A DNA stretch of 64,000 bases, from assembly GCF_014874095.1 (NCBI RefSeq), contig NZ_JADBEB010000001.1:4464001-4528000 (forward strand), given 5' to 3'. Positions 55,650-63,643 of the stretch are shown piece by piece. How positions within the stretch are numbered: the stretch's first letter is position 1; each line of letters starts with the position of its first letter. The translations under genes were made by a program, and so were the position numbers. Under the pieces are notes generated by a model, which was not told the DNA's origin, searched no databases, and saw nothing but the letters and a program-made list of their open reading frames with translations. Origin of the DNA: Plantactinospora soyae. Its GTDB lineage: Bacteria; Actinomycetota; Actinomycetes; Mycobacteriales; Micromonosporaceae.

Positions 55650-56534
55650 TCAGGCGACCCGGGCGATCGCCCCGACGGGTGGCTCCGGCACGGCACCCGG
55701 GTGCAGGATGGCGGCGATCGCCTCGACCCCGTCGACGAGGCGGGGGCCGGGACGTACCACCAGGCCGTCCGCGTCGACCGCCCACACCGGGACACCCGGA
55801 AGCCGCTCCGCGACGATCCGGGCCTGTCCGGCCGCGCCGTCGAGGTGGAAGCCGCACGGCGTGACGAGGACGAGGTCCGGCGCGGCGTCGGTGAACTCCT
55901 GCCAGGTGGTCTCCACCGACCTGGCACCCGGTCGAGCGGCCACCGGCTCGCCGCCGGCGGCCCGGACCAGATCGGGTACCCAGTGCCCGGCGGTGAAGGG
56001 CGGCTCGACCCACTCCACGACCGCGACCCGGGGCCGTGGCCGGTCCCGGACGGCCGAGGCGACCGCCGCGAGCCGGGACCGGAGATCGGCGACCAGCCGC
56101 TCGGCCCGATCGGGTACGCCGGTCCGGTCACCGACCGCGACGATGGTGTCGAGGACCTCGTCCAACGTGTACGGGTCGAGGGACAGCACGTCCGCCCGGC
56201 AGCCGAGGTAGTCGAGGGCGTTCTCGACGTGGTCCGACGGCAGGGCGCAGACCCGGCACAGGTCCTGGGTCAGGATCAGCTCCGGCGCGAGACCGGCCAG
56301 CGCGTCGGCGTGCAGGGTGTACAGGTCGGCACCTGCCGCGAGTTGCTCCTTCACGTAGCCGTCGATCTCGCCCGGCGTCATGCCCCGGGTGTCCCGACCG
56401 CCCACCACGACGGCCTTGTCGGTACGGGCGGACGGCGGCTCGTCGCACTCGAAGGTCACGCCCACGAGATCGTTCCCGAGCCCGAGGGCGTAGACGATCT
56501 CCGTCGCGGACGGCAGCAACGACACCAGGCGCAT
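55650..56534 (-). CDS. BtuF-like cobalamin/corrinoid-binding protein without signal peptide
   Basis: A 294-residue class-III periplasmic-binding-protein fold: MRLVSLLPSATEIVYALGLG is the BtuF-type start; LILTQDLCRVCALPSDHVEN and RVAVVEWVEPPFTAGHWVPD are typical of cobalamin-binding members. No signal peptide or lipobox is present, so it may be a cytoplasmic scavenger or lack a leader, as in many actinobacterial homologues. No btuCD permease or ATPase is adjacent. The frame is open upstream to 56873, but ATG 56534 starts the conserved region. Confidence 0.85.
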   Translation of the reverse strand: MRLVSLLPSATEIVYALGLGNDLVGVTFECDEPPSARTDKAVVVGGRDTRGMTPGEIDGYVKEQLAAGADLYTLHADALAGLAPELILTQDLCRVCALPSDHVENALDYLGCRADVLSLDPYTLDEVLDTIVAVGDRTGVPDRAERLVADLRSRLAAVASAVRDRPRPRVAVVEWVEPPFTAGHWVPDLVRAAGGEPVAARPGARSVETTWQEFTDAAPDLVLVTPCGFHLDGAAGQARIVAERLPGVPVWAVDADGLVVRPGPRLVDGVEAIAAILHPGAVPEPPVGAIARVA

Positions 56535-56602
56535 GCGCCTATCGTGCCTGTTCGGAGGTGGCCCGCCGGACCCGCCCCCGGCTCGGCGGCGTCCCCGACC
56601 GG

Positions 56603-56914
56603 TCAACCGAGGGGTTCCGTCGGCCGGGTCGGTCCGGCGGTTTCCATGTCGCCGGGGTTGGCGGGTTCCCCCGGCGGGGTCGTCAGGAGCCGGCGCACGA
56701 TCTCGCCGGCCAGGGTGATGGCCGCGGTGCCCGCCATGATGGCGACGGCCGACTGGTCGAGCAGGGCCGCCCCGATGGAGAGTCCCACCAGCAGCAGTTC
56801 GATCCCGAGCAGGACCACGGCCACCGACGTTGCCGGCCCGCCGTGGCCGGGAGGGCGGCTTCCCGGTCCACAACAGTCGTTCGAGACCGGGTGGCGGCGC
56901 CGCACGCTAGACAT
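56603..56914 (-). CDS. small two-helix membrane protein
   Basis: A 103-residue protein with two hydrophobic segments (SVAVVLLGIELLLVGLSIGA and SAVAIMAGTAAITLAGEIVR) between a basic, Cys-containing N-terminus and a Pro-rich C-terminal tail. I do not recognise a family. It is transcribed from the region containing the 32-bp palindrome, divergently from the xylanase gene, and lies 68 bp upstream of the BtuF-like gene on the same strand. Confidence 0.6.
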   Translation of the reverse strand: MSSVRRRHPVSNDCCGPGSRPPGHGGPATSVAVVLLGIELLLVGLSIGAALLDQSAVAIMAGTAAITLAGEIVRRLLTTPPGEPANPGDMETAGPTRPTEPLG

Positions 56915-56945
56915 AGGGCAATCATCTGGGTTCGGAGAGTGGCGC

Positions 56946-56977
56946 GCAAGTGCAAATGCACGTGCATTTGCACTTGC
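56946..56977. promoter_or_regulatory. 32-bp perfect palindrome between divergent genes
   Basis: A flawless 16-bp inverted repeat without loop, beginning GCAAGTGCAAATGCAC and reading the same on both strands, lies 31 bp from the small membrane-protein start and 127 bp from the GH10 start. It is A/T-richer than its surroundings. It is most likely an operator for a dimeric or tetrameric repressor acting on both genes. Confidence 0.7.
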
Positions 56978-57104
56978 TTAACCGTTCACGTCGCCGATGC
57001 GACCGCTCAACGCCAGATCCACCGCGACCGCCCGGGGGCACCGCACACCCCGTCGTACGGTGGCTCTTCCGTGCCGCTGGCCCCGACCGCTGGAGGATGC
57101 TTCG

Positions 57105-58391
57105 ATGCCGTTCGACCCCGAACCGCAGATCAGGCGGCACCGCAGCGCGGACGTCACGTTGACCGTCACCGAGAACGGCGTACCGGCGGCCGGCCGCGAG
57201 ATGGTGGTCGCCCAGCGCAACCACGAATTCCTCTTCGGCTGCACCGGGTTCGAGTTCATCCCGCTGGCCAACGGCGAACTTCCGGCGGAGCCGGCGACCG
57301 GTCCCGGTGGCGGGCCCGGATCACTGGGCGAGGCCGAGGCGGGGCCGGTCGAGCGGTTGGCCGAGCGCTGGCTCGACCTGTTCAACTTCGCGACGCTGCC
57401 CTTCTACTGGGGCCGCTTCGAGCCGACCCGGGGGCGGCCGGACACCGCGCGGTTGCGCGAGACGGCGCGGTGGTTCGCCGACCGGGGCTGCGTGGTCAAG
57501 GGCCATCCGCTGGCCTGGCACACGGTGAGCGCCGAGTGGCTCACCGAACTGTCCAATCCGGAGATCGTCGAGGCGCAGACCGCGCGGATCCGCCGGGAGT
57601 CGGCCGACTTCGCCGGCCTGATCGACATGTGGGACGTCATCAACGAGGTCGTGATCATGCCGATCTTCGACAAGTACGACAACGGCCTCACCCGGATCTG
57701 CCGGGAGATGGGCCGGATCCCGATGATCCGGATGGTCTTCGACGCGGCGCGGGAGGCCAACCCACAGGCCACGCTGCTGCTCAACGACTTCGACATGTCC
57801 GCCGCGTACGAGTGCCTGATCGAGGGCGTGCTCGAGGCGGGGATCACCATCGACGCGCTCGGGTTGCAGAGCCACATGCACCAGGGCTACTGGGGCGAGG
57901 AGAAGACGCTCGCCGTCCTCGACCGGTTCTCCCGGTACGGCCTGCCGATCCACTTCACCGAGACCACCATCCTCTCCGGTCAGCTCATGCCGGCCGGGAT
58001 CGAGGACCTGAACGACTACCAGGTTTCAGAGTGGCCGAGCACACCGGAGGGGGAGGAGCGGCAGGCCGACGAGATCGTCCGGCACTACCGCACCCTGCTG
58101 TCGCATCCCTCGGTACGGGCGATGACGTACTGGGGGATCGCGGACGGCGGCTGGCTGGGGGCGCCCGGCGGATTCGTCCGTACCGACGGCACGCCGAAGC
58201 CGTCGTACGAGGCACTGCACGCACTCGTCAAGGGCGACTGGTGGCTCCCGCCGACCACCTACCGCACCGACGACCGGGGCCAGCTCCGGTTCACCGCCTT
58301 CCTCGGCGAGTACGAGCTGACCGCCGCCGGCCGAACCACCACCTTCCAGCTCAACAGCCCCGGCACCGCGTCCGTCGAGGTTGAGGTGTAA
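57105..58391 (+). CDS. GH10 endo-1,4-beta-xylanase, leaderless
   Basis: A 428-residue GH10 protein. An N-terminal beta-rich segment (TENGVPAAGREMVVAQ) leads into the barrel. Strand 3 shows GHPLAWHT; Glu181 in MWDVINEVV is the acid/base and Glu286 in IHFTETTI the nucleophile. YWGIADGGWLGAPGG is the late Trp loop. There is no signal peptide, so the enzyme should be cytoplasmic and act on imported xylo-oligosaccharides. GGAGG precedes ATG 57105. It lies behind the 32-bp palindrome and is followed at once by a strong terminator. Confidence 0.93.
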   Translation: MPFDPEPQIRRHRSADVTLTVTENGVPAAGREMVVAQRNHEFLFGCTGFEFIPLANGELPAEPATGPGGGPGSLGEAEAGPVERLAERWLDLFNFATLPFYWGRFEPTRGRPDTARLRETARWFADRGCVVKGHPLAWHTVSAEWLTELSNPEIVEAQTARIRRESADFAGLIDMWDVINEVVIMPIFDKYDNGLTRICREMGRIPMIRMVFDAAREANPQATLLLNDFDMSAAYECLIEGVLEAGITIDALGLQSHMHQGYWGEEKTLAVLDRFSRYGLPIHFTETTILSGQLMPAGIEDLNDYQVSEWPSTPEGEERQADEIVRHYRTLLSHPSVRAMTYWGIADGGWLGAPGGFVRTDGTPKPSYEALHALVKGDWWLPPTTYRTDDRGQLRFTAFLGEYELTAAGRTTTFQLNSPGTASVEVEV

Positions 58392-58440
58392 GGAAGGGCC
58401 CCTTCCTATCGCTTTTTGTAGAAGAAGGGGCCCTTCCTAA
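58389..58440. terminator. strong hairpin terminator, dispersed hairpin copy 2
   Basis: GGAAGGGCCCCTTC (58392-58405) pairs perfectly with GAAGGGGCCCTTCC (58424-58437), with flanking TAA/TTA bases partly extending the stem and a loop containing five T. It overlaps the GH10 stop codon. The flanks and loop (TATCGCTTTTTGTA) match those of the element at 47602-47655. Confidence 0.85.
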
Positions 58441-58457
58441 CCGGGGGGATCGGCGGG

Positions 58458-60008
58458 CTACTCGCCGGAGGGGGCGGTAAGTGCGACGCCGAGCCGGACC
58501 GGGGCGCCGAAGTTCGGCGTACCGTCGCTGTTCCAGGTGAACTTCTGGGCCCGGGTCGAGCGGTTCATGTCGCAACCGCCACCGGCCGACTCGTTGCCGT
58601 GGTAGACGATCCAGTCCTCGGTCCCGTCCGGGGACTTGAAGAAGCCGTTGTGGCCCGGCGCGAAGACGCTGTTGGCGTCGCTGCGCTGGAACACCGGGTT
58701 CGGGCTCTTCGTCCAGGATGACGCGGTCAGCGGATTGCTGCCGGTGAGGGTGAGCAGGCCGAGCTTGTAGTCCGGTCCCCAGCAGGCACTCGCGGAGTAG
58801 ACGATCATCGTCCGGCCGTTCCGGTAGAGCGGCTCGGGCCCCTCCGCGACCGGATGGGTCTGCCGCTCCCAGCTCAGCGTGGGCGAGGTCAGCCGGACCC
58901 GGGATCCGCTCAGGGTCCAGGGATTGCTCATCGGGGTGATGAACAGACTCTGGCCGTAGCTGCCGCCGGCGTTGTAGGTGCCCAGAAGATAGAGGCTGTT
59001 GTTCACCCGCAGCACGCTGGCGTCGAGCTGCCAGTCACTGCCCAGGTCGGCCTTGAAGGTGTACGGCCCCATCGGGTCGGTGCCGGCACTCTCCAGTACG
59101 TGCAACCGCTGGGTCGGATTGAAGTCGCTGACGTTCTGCCCGGCGACGTAGTACATGTACCACCGTTGGCCGTTCGGGCCGTTGATCAGGTGAAACTCCG
59201 GTGCCCACATGTTGCAGCAGCCGTTCGCCCGCCCGGAGAGGTTGAAGACCACCTGGTCGGGGGCGCTGGCCAGACCGGCGAGGGTCTGCGACCGGCGCAT
59301 GGTGATCGTGGAGTTCCAGGTGGTCGTCGCCAGGTAGTAGTACCCGTTGTGCTGCTGGAGCCATGGATCCGGCCCGTTGCGTTTGATCGGGTTGGTGAAG
59401 GTGCCGGAGCCGCCGGGGGCGGTGGGGGTCGGGGTACCGCCGACCGAGCCCACATTGATCATCTGCCACTGCTGGTTGGCGCCGCCGAGGTCCTGGTACT
59501 GCGAGACCATCGCACCGTCGGCGGTGGACCACTCCCAGACGTCGAGCGCCTTGCCGCTGCTCCGGTTGACCAGCCGTACGTAGCCGTCGGCCGAGTCGGC
59601 CAGCCGGAAGTGCTGGCGGGTGCTGCCGTTGTCGGCGTTCTGCACCAACTGCACGCCGTCGTTGGAGTTGGGCAGTTCGAGGACCTTGCCGCTGTGCCGG
59701 GACTGCACCCGATAGTAGCCGCCGCCGGCGTCGAGGAACCGCCACTGCTGCCAGGCGCCGTCGTTGCGGGCGTACTGGTTGATCGGCGCGCCGTCGGTGG
59801 TGGCCAGGTTGTAGACGTCGAGGGCCTTGCTGCTGTTCCGGTTGACCAGCACGTAGTAGACGTTCGGATCGGCGGTCGCCGCGTTGGCCGTCGGGCCGGC
59901 GACCAGCACGCCGGCGGCGACGACCACGGTGGCGACGCCGACGGCGAGCCCGGCTCGCCAACCTCGCCAGCGGGTCCGGTCGGGCCGGCTCTCCCGGGTC
60001 GGTGTCAT
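58458..60008 (-). CDS. secreted ricin-lectin - GH43 glycosidase
   Basis: A 516-residue secreted protein. A long basic start and hydrophobic segment (GLAVGVATVVVAAGVLVAGP) form the signal. Residues about 47-185 are a ricin-type beta-trefoil (QQWRFLDAGGGYYRVQSRHS, NQQWQMINVG). A Thr/Pro linker leads to a GH43 five-bladed propeller with base Asp in NGPDPWLQ and acid Glu in AEGPEPLYR. The propeller suits alpha-L-arabinofuranosidase or related activity. ATG 60008 follows GGGAG. It is second in an operon behind the other ricin-GH43 gene. Confidence 0.9.
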   Translation of the reverse strand: MTPTRESRPDRTRWRGWRAGLAVGVATVVVAAGVLVAGPTANAATADPNVYYVLVNRNSSKALDVYNLATTDGAPINQYARNDGAWQQWRFLDAGGGYYRVQSRHSGKVLELPNSNDGVQLVQNADNGSTRQHFRLADSADGYVRLVNRSSGKALDVWEWSTADGAMVSQYQDLGGANQQWQMINVGSVGGTPTPTAPGGSGTFTNPIKRNGPDPWLQQHNGYYYLATTTWNSTITMRRSQTLAGLASAPDQVVFNLSGRANGCCNMWAPEFHLINGPNGQRWYMYYVAGQNVSDFNPTQRLHVLESAGTDPMGPYTFKADLGSDWQLDASVLRVNNSLYLLGTYNAGGSYGQSLFITPMSNPWTLSGSRVRLTSPTLSWERQTHPVAEGPEPLYRNGRTMIVYSASACWGPDYKLGLLTLTGSNPLTASSWTKSPNPVFQRSDANSVFAPGHNGFFKSPDGTEDWIVYHGNESAGGGCDMNRSTRAQKFTWNSDGTPNFGAPVRLGVALTAPSGE

Positions 60009-60081
60009 GGGGTACTCCCTACGTTTCGGGGACGGGTCGGAGCTCTTTCGGGGAACGGGGCGGTCTCCCGTGGGGTCGGGG

Positions 60082-61620
60082 TCAGTAGACGAAGGGCCAA
60101 CCGGCCGAGTCGTAGCCGATCTGGTTGATGCCGAGCAGCGACGCGCCGTTGTTCGCGTAGTAGTGGTAGACGAGGGCGTCCCCGCTGGTGTCCGGCAGCA
60201 CCGTCTGGTGGCCGGGGCCGTGGATGCTGCCGTGTGAGGCGAGGACCTGGGTGCCGCCGCCCGAGGTCAACGCGGTGCCGTTCCGGTCGACGAACGGACC
60301 GGTCACGCTGGTGGAGCGGCCCACCATCACCCGGTACGTGCTGGACGCGCCCTGGCAGCAGCGGTCGAAGGAGACGTACAGGTAGTAGTAGTTGCCGCGT
60401 TTGAAGACCGTCGGCGCCTCGATCGCGCCGCCGTTACGGCCGGCGATGCTCCGGACGGTGCTGTCCGAGCGCTTGCCGGTGGCCGGGTCGAGGGCGACCA
60501 TCTTGAGTCCGGACCAGAACGAGCCGAAGCTCAGCCACCAGCGGCCCTGGTCGTCCACGACCAGCGCGGGGTCGATGGCGTTGAAGTTGTCCGAGCTCTG
60601 GGACTCGATCACCAGCCCCCGGTCGGTCCACGATCCGGAGTTCCCGGACGAGCTGGTGGCCAGGAAGATCGCCGAGCGGTTGGAACCGAACGTCGAGGCC
60701 GAGTAGTACAGGTAGTACTGGTTGTTGTGGAACGAGATGTCCGGCGCCCAGAGGTTGCGGCTGCCGCCGGTGTAGGGGGTGGTCCACGGTGCGCCGCCCG
60801 GGAAGACCGCTCCGGCGTTGCGGAACGTCACCCGGTCGGTCGAGGTCTTCAACGCGACGTTGTCGCCGGTGTGCGCGAGCAGGTAGCCGCCGCCGCTCGG
60901 GCGCCGGACGATGGTCGGATCGTGTACGCCGACATCGCCGGCCACCCGCTGCGGGCTCGGGTACGCGGCCGGCGGCACGCCGGGGGTCGTACTCGGGGTC
61001 GGGTTGGCGGTCGGGCCCGGTGGCGTGGTCGGGTCCCCGCCACCGACGGAGCCGACCCGGACCAGTTGCCACTGCTGGTTGGCGCCGCCCTGGTCGGCGT
61101 ACTGGCTGATTCGGCCGCCGTCGGCGGTGGACCACTCCCAGACGTCCAGGGCCTTGCTGCTCTGCCGGTTGATCAGCCGGACGTGGCCGCCGTCCGAATC
61201 GGCGAGCCGGAACTGCTGGTCGGTGCCGCCCTGGTCGGCCCACTGGATGATCTCGGCGCCGTCGGCGTTGGAGGAGTCCCGGATGTCGACGACCTTGCCG
61301 CTGTTCCGGGACCGGAGCCGGTAGTAGCCGCCGCCGGAGTCGACGAACTGCCACTGCTGCCAGGCGCCGTCGTTGCGGGCCCACTGGACGATCCGGCCAC
61401 CGTCGGCGGTGGACCGGTCGTACACCTCGAGCGCCTTGCCGCTGTGCCGGGACACGAGCACGTACCAGGCGTTGGTGTCGACGGTCGCGGCCGAGGCCGA
61501 GCGCGTCGGTAGGGCGATCGCGGCGACGACGAGCATCGCGGCGACCGCAAGTACGGCGGCGGGGCGGATGAGCCGGGGTCGGCCCCGCCCGGCTGGTTGT
61601 GGGGAAGCTGAGGCTTCCAT
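60082..61620 (-). CDS. secreted ricin-lectin - GH43 endo-arabinanase-like enzyme
   Basis: A 512-residue secreted protein: signal (VLAVAAMLVVAAIALPTRSA), ricin-type trefoil (about 45-190, with QxW repeats), Pro/Thr linker and a GH43 propeller. GVHDPTIVRR carries the base Asp; AIDPALVVDDQGRWWLSFGS the pKa-modulating Asp; GAIEAPTVFKR the acid Glu; and ASHGSIHGPGHQTVL the calcium-type His. These are typical of endo-1,5-alpha-L-arabinanases. GGAAGG precedes ATG 61620. It leads the minus-strand operon. Confidence 0.92.
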   Translation of the reverse strand: MEASASPQPAGRGRPRLIRPAAVLAVAAMLVVAAIALPTRSASAATVDTNAWYVLVSRHSGKALEVYDRSTADGGRIVQWARNDGAWQQWQFVDSGGGYYRLRSRNSGKVVDIRDSSNADGAEIIQWADQGGTDQQFRLADSDGGHVRLINRQSSKALDVWEWSTADGGRISQYADQGGANQQWQLVRVGSVGGGDPTTPPGPTANPTPSTTPGVPPAAYPSPQRVAGDVGVHDPTIVRRPSGGGYLLAHTGDNVALKTSTDRVTFRNAGAVFPGGAPWTTPYTGGSRNLWAPDISFHNNQYYLYYSASTFGSNRSAIFLATSSSGNSGSWTDRGLVIESQSSDNFNAIDPALVVDDQGRWWLSFGSFWSGLKMVALDPATGKRSDSTVRSIAGRNGGAIEAPTVFKRGNYYYLYVSFDRCCQGASSTYRVMVGRSTSVTGPFVDRNGTALTSGGGTQVLASHGSIHGPGHQTVLPDTSGDALVYHYYANNGASLLGINQIGYDSAGWPFVY

Positions 61621-61867
61621 GGCCTTCCTTCCGTCGGTCCGCCTCGGGTGCGAGGACGGCGCCGAACCGCGGAACTCCGGCGGCGGTCGCGCCGCCCCGA
61701 CCGGTCCGCGACGATCGCGCCGTGGCCGTCCGGTCCGGCGGCGTCGTGCCGGCCGCCCGATCCGGTCCCGTCCGGCGGCGGTGTCGCCGGCCGTCGCTTC
61801 GGGACCCGTCCGGTCCGGCGCCGGACGCCGGGAAGTTCCGCAGGTTGGCGTACTGGTCTGTCGGTGG

Positions 61868-61941
61868 TGGAGCGCCCTGCGTGCGGGTGATGTGGAGCGC
61901 GCCCTGCGTGCGGTGATGTGGAGCGCCCTGCGCGGTGGGTG
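61868..61941. repeat. three imperfect 23-26-bp direct repeats
   Basis: Units starting TGGAGCGC(GC)CCTGCG follow each other at 61868, 61893 and 61919. The second has a 2-bp insertion. They lie in the intergenic region and may be slippage products or protein-binding sites. Confidence 0.7.
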
Positions 61942-62050
61942 CGCTCCGGTCGCCGGCGTCGGGGGCGGTGCCGGCGGGGGCTCCGCAGGACCCGGGTACC
62001 GGCGCTCAGCCGGCGTCGTAAGGTGACATTCCGCCCGGACGTATCGATGA

Positions 62051-62064
62051 TGTTCGCGCTAACA
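62051..62064. promoter_or_regulatory. LacI-type operator-like site TGTTCGCGCTAACA
   Basis: A 14-bp near-palindrome with a central CG and only one mismatched pair. It resembles actinomycete LacI-family operators that control sugar-polymer genes. A second version lies at 62128, 77 bp further on. Confidence 0.5.
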
Positions 62065-62112
62065 CTCATCGATGTCAAGGAGGAATCCGCTTTCCTGGGA
62101 TGGCCGCGAGGC

Positions 62113-62142
62113 CTTGACTCTCATCGATGTTAGCGGTAACAC
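62113..62142 (+). promoter_or_regulatory. promoter candidate of the GH43-AbfB gene
   Basis: TTGACT (62113-62118) is a good -35 element, and TAACAC (62137-62142) 18 bp later is an acceptable -10. The operator-like site at 62128-62141 overlaps the -10, which is where a repressor would block. Confidence 0.5.
62128..62141. promoter_or_regulatory. LacI-type operator-like site TGTTAGCGGTAACA
   Basis: A 14-bp palindrome broken only at the centre (TGTTA-GCGG-TAACA). It overlaps the predicted -10. Two more GTAACA half-sites follow at 62151 and 62162, before the start at 62206. Confidence 0.55.
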
Positions 62143-62205
62143 TATCCCCCGTAACACCGAGGTAACAGAGGTACGTCCCACGGCGTCGACGAGAGGGATC
62201 CGGTC

Positions 62206-63609
62206 ATGGTGTCGATACGGCGCAGAGCACTGCCGGCGGCGCTGGGCGCCCTGCTGCTGGCCGGGAGTTGCGCGGCCGTGCTGTCCGTACCGTCGACCGC
62301 CTCGGCGGCGGAGCCCTACGCCGGCTACGTGATGGGCTACTTCACCGAGTCGCCGGGCCGGGTGGCGAACAACTACGGACTGCACCTGGCGGTCAGCTCC
62401 GACGGGCTGAACTGGACGCCGCTGAACCAGAACAACCCGGTGGTGACCCCCACCGCCGGCACCCGGGGCCTGCGTGACCCGTACATCGTGCGCCGGCAGG
62501 ACGGCACGTTCACGGTCATCGCCACCGATCTCAACGGCACCGACTTCACCCAGCAGAACCAGTACATCCACGCCTGGGACTCGCCCGACCTGCGCAGCTT
62601 CACCGGGTACCGACGACTGCGGATGCACACGATGGCGACCCACACCTGGGCGCCGGAAGCGTTCTGGGACGCCGGCCGTGGCCAGTACGGGATCATCTAC
62701 TCGGCCTACAACGGCACCCGGGACGTCTTCTACGTCAACTACACCAGCGACTTCCAGACGGTCGGTTCGGCACAGCTCTTCTTCGACCCCGGATTCAACG
62801 TGCTGGACGCCACCATGCACATCAACAACGGCACCAACTACCTGTACTACAAGCACATGGGCGACGGACGGTTGTACGGCGCCCGGTCGACCAGCCTGAA
62901 CCCGCGCAGCTTCGACCGGGGGACGTACACCGCCGGGGTGGTCAACGGCGGCATCGAGGCGCCGATCGTGGTCAAGGCCAACGACCGGAACGAGTGGTTC
63001 CTCTGGGGCGACTCCTTCTCCCCGAACAACGGCGAGCTGTACGCCTGGCGCAGCGGCAACGTCAATGCCGACAGCTGGTCACCGCTGAACAAGGCCCAGT
63101 ACACCCAGCCGCTGAACGCCAAGCACCCGACCATCATCCCGATCACCGCCACCGAGCGGACGAACCTGCTCTCCCGGTGGGGTGCGCCGAACTGGAACCG
63201 GATCAGGTCCTACAACTTCCCCGACCAGTTGATCCGGCACAGCGGCAACGTCGGGCGGATCGACCCGTACCCGTTCGACCCGTTCGCCGACGCGCAGTGG
63301 CGGCTGGTTCCCGGCCTCGCCGACTCGGCCGGGGTGTCGTTCCAGTCGGTCAACTTCCCGAGCCAGTACCTGCGGCACTCCGGCTACGCGATGGTGCTGG
63401 CGGCGAACGACGGTTCGGCCGCGTTCGCCGGGGACGCCACGTTCCACCGTACGGCCGGACTGGCCGACTCGGCGTGGACCTCGTTCCGGTCGCACAACTT
63501 CCCCGACCGCTACCTCCGGCACTCGAACTACGTACTGCGGATCGATCCCCTGTCGAGCGGTTCGGCCGCCAGCGACCGGCAGGACGCCACCTTCCAGGTC
63601 GGCTACTGA
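62206..63609 (+). CDS. secreted GH43-like enzyme with AbfB arabinose-binding domain
   Basis: A 467-residue secreted protein: signal (LPAALGALLLAGSCAAVLSV), a GH43-type propeller (about 35-330; GLRDPYIVRR with the base Asp, THTWAPEAFW, GGIEAPIVVKA with the acid Glu) and a C-terminal AbfB beta-trefoil (about 335-467) with three repeats (DQLIRHSGN, SQYLRHSGY, DRYLRHSNY) known to bind arabinofuranose side chains. It should release arabinose from arabinan or arabinoxylan. GAGAGGG stands before ATG 62206. Expression is probably arabinose-induced through the LacI-type sites. Confidence 0.92.
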   Translation: MVSIRRRALPAALGALLLAGSCAAVLSVPSTASAAEPYAGYVMGYFTESPGRVANNYGLHLAVSSDGLNWTPLNQNNPVVTPTAGTRGLRDPYIVRRQDGTFTVIATDLNGTDFTQQNQYIHAWDSPDLRSFTGYRRLRMHTMATHTWAPEAFWDAGRGQYGIIYSAYNGTRDVFYVNYTSDFQTVGSAQLFFDPGFNVLDATMHINNGTNYLYYKHMGDGRLYGARSTSLNPRSFDRGTYTAGVVNGGIEAPIVVKANDRNEWFLWGDSFSPNNGELYAWRSGNVNADSWSPLNKAQYTQPLNAKHPTIIPITATERTNLLSRWGAPNWNRIRSYNFPDQLIRHSGNVGRIDPYPFDPFADAQWRLVPGLADSAGVSFQSVNFPSQYLRHSGYAMVLAANDGSAAFAGDATFHRTAGLADSAWTSFRSHNFPDRYLRHSNYVLRIDPLSSGSAASDRQDATFQVGY

Positions 63610-63643
63610 TGCCGATCGCCGGCCCGCCAGTCGTGGAGGAGAG

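Larger units (their letters stand above)
61621..62205. other. divergent control region of the arabinan-degradation genes
   Basis: About 585 bp between the minus-strand ricin-GH43 operon and the plus-strand GH43-AbfB gene. It holds direct repeats (61868-61941), two LacI-type operator-like sites and a promoter. The GC-rich half near the minus-strand genes has open frames but no codon or homology support. Confidence 0.6.

Noticed and set aside
56941-57162. Open frames on both strands starting with the same MQMHVHLHL
   Set aside because: They read the 32-bp palindrome, which necessarily gives identical sequence on the two strands; the remainder is unconvincing.
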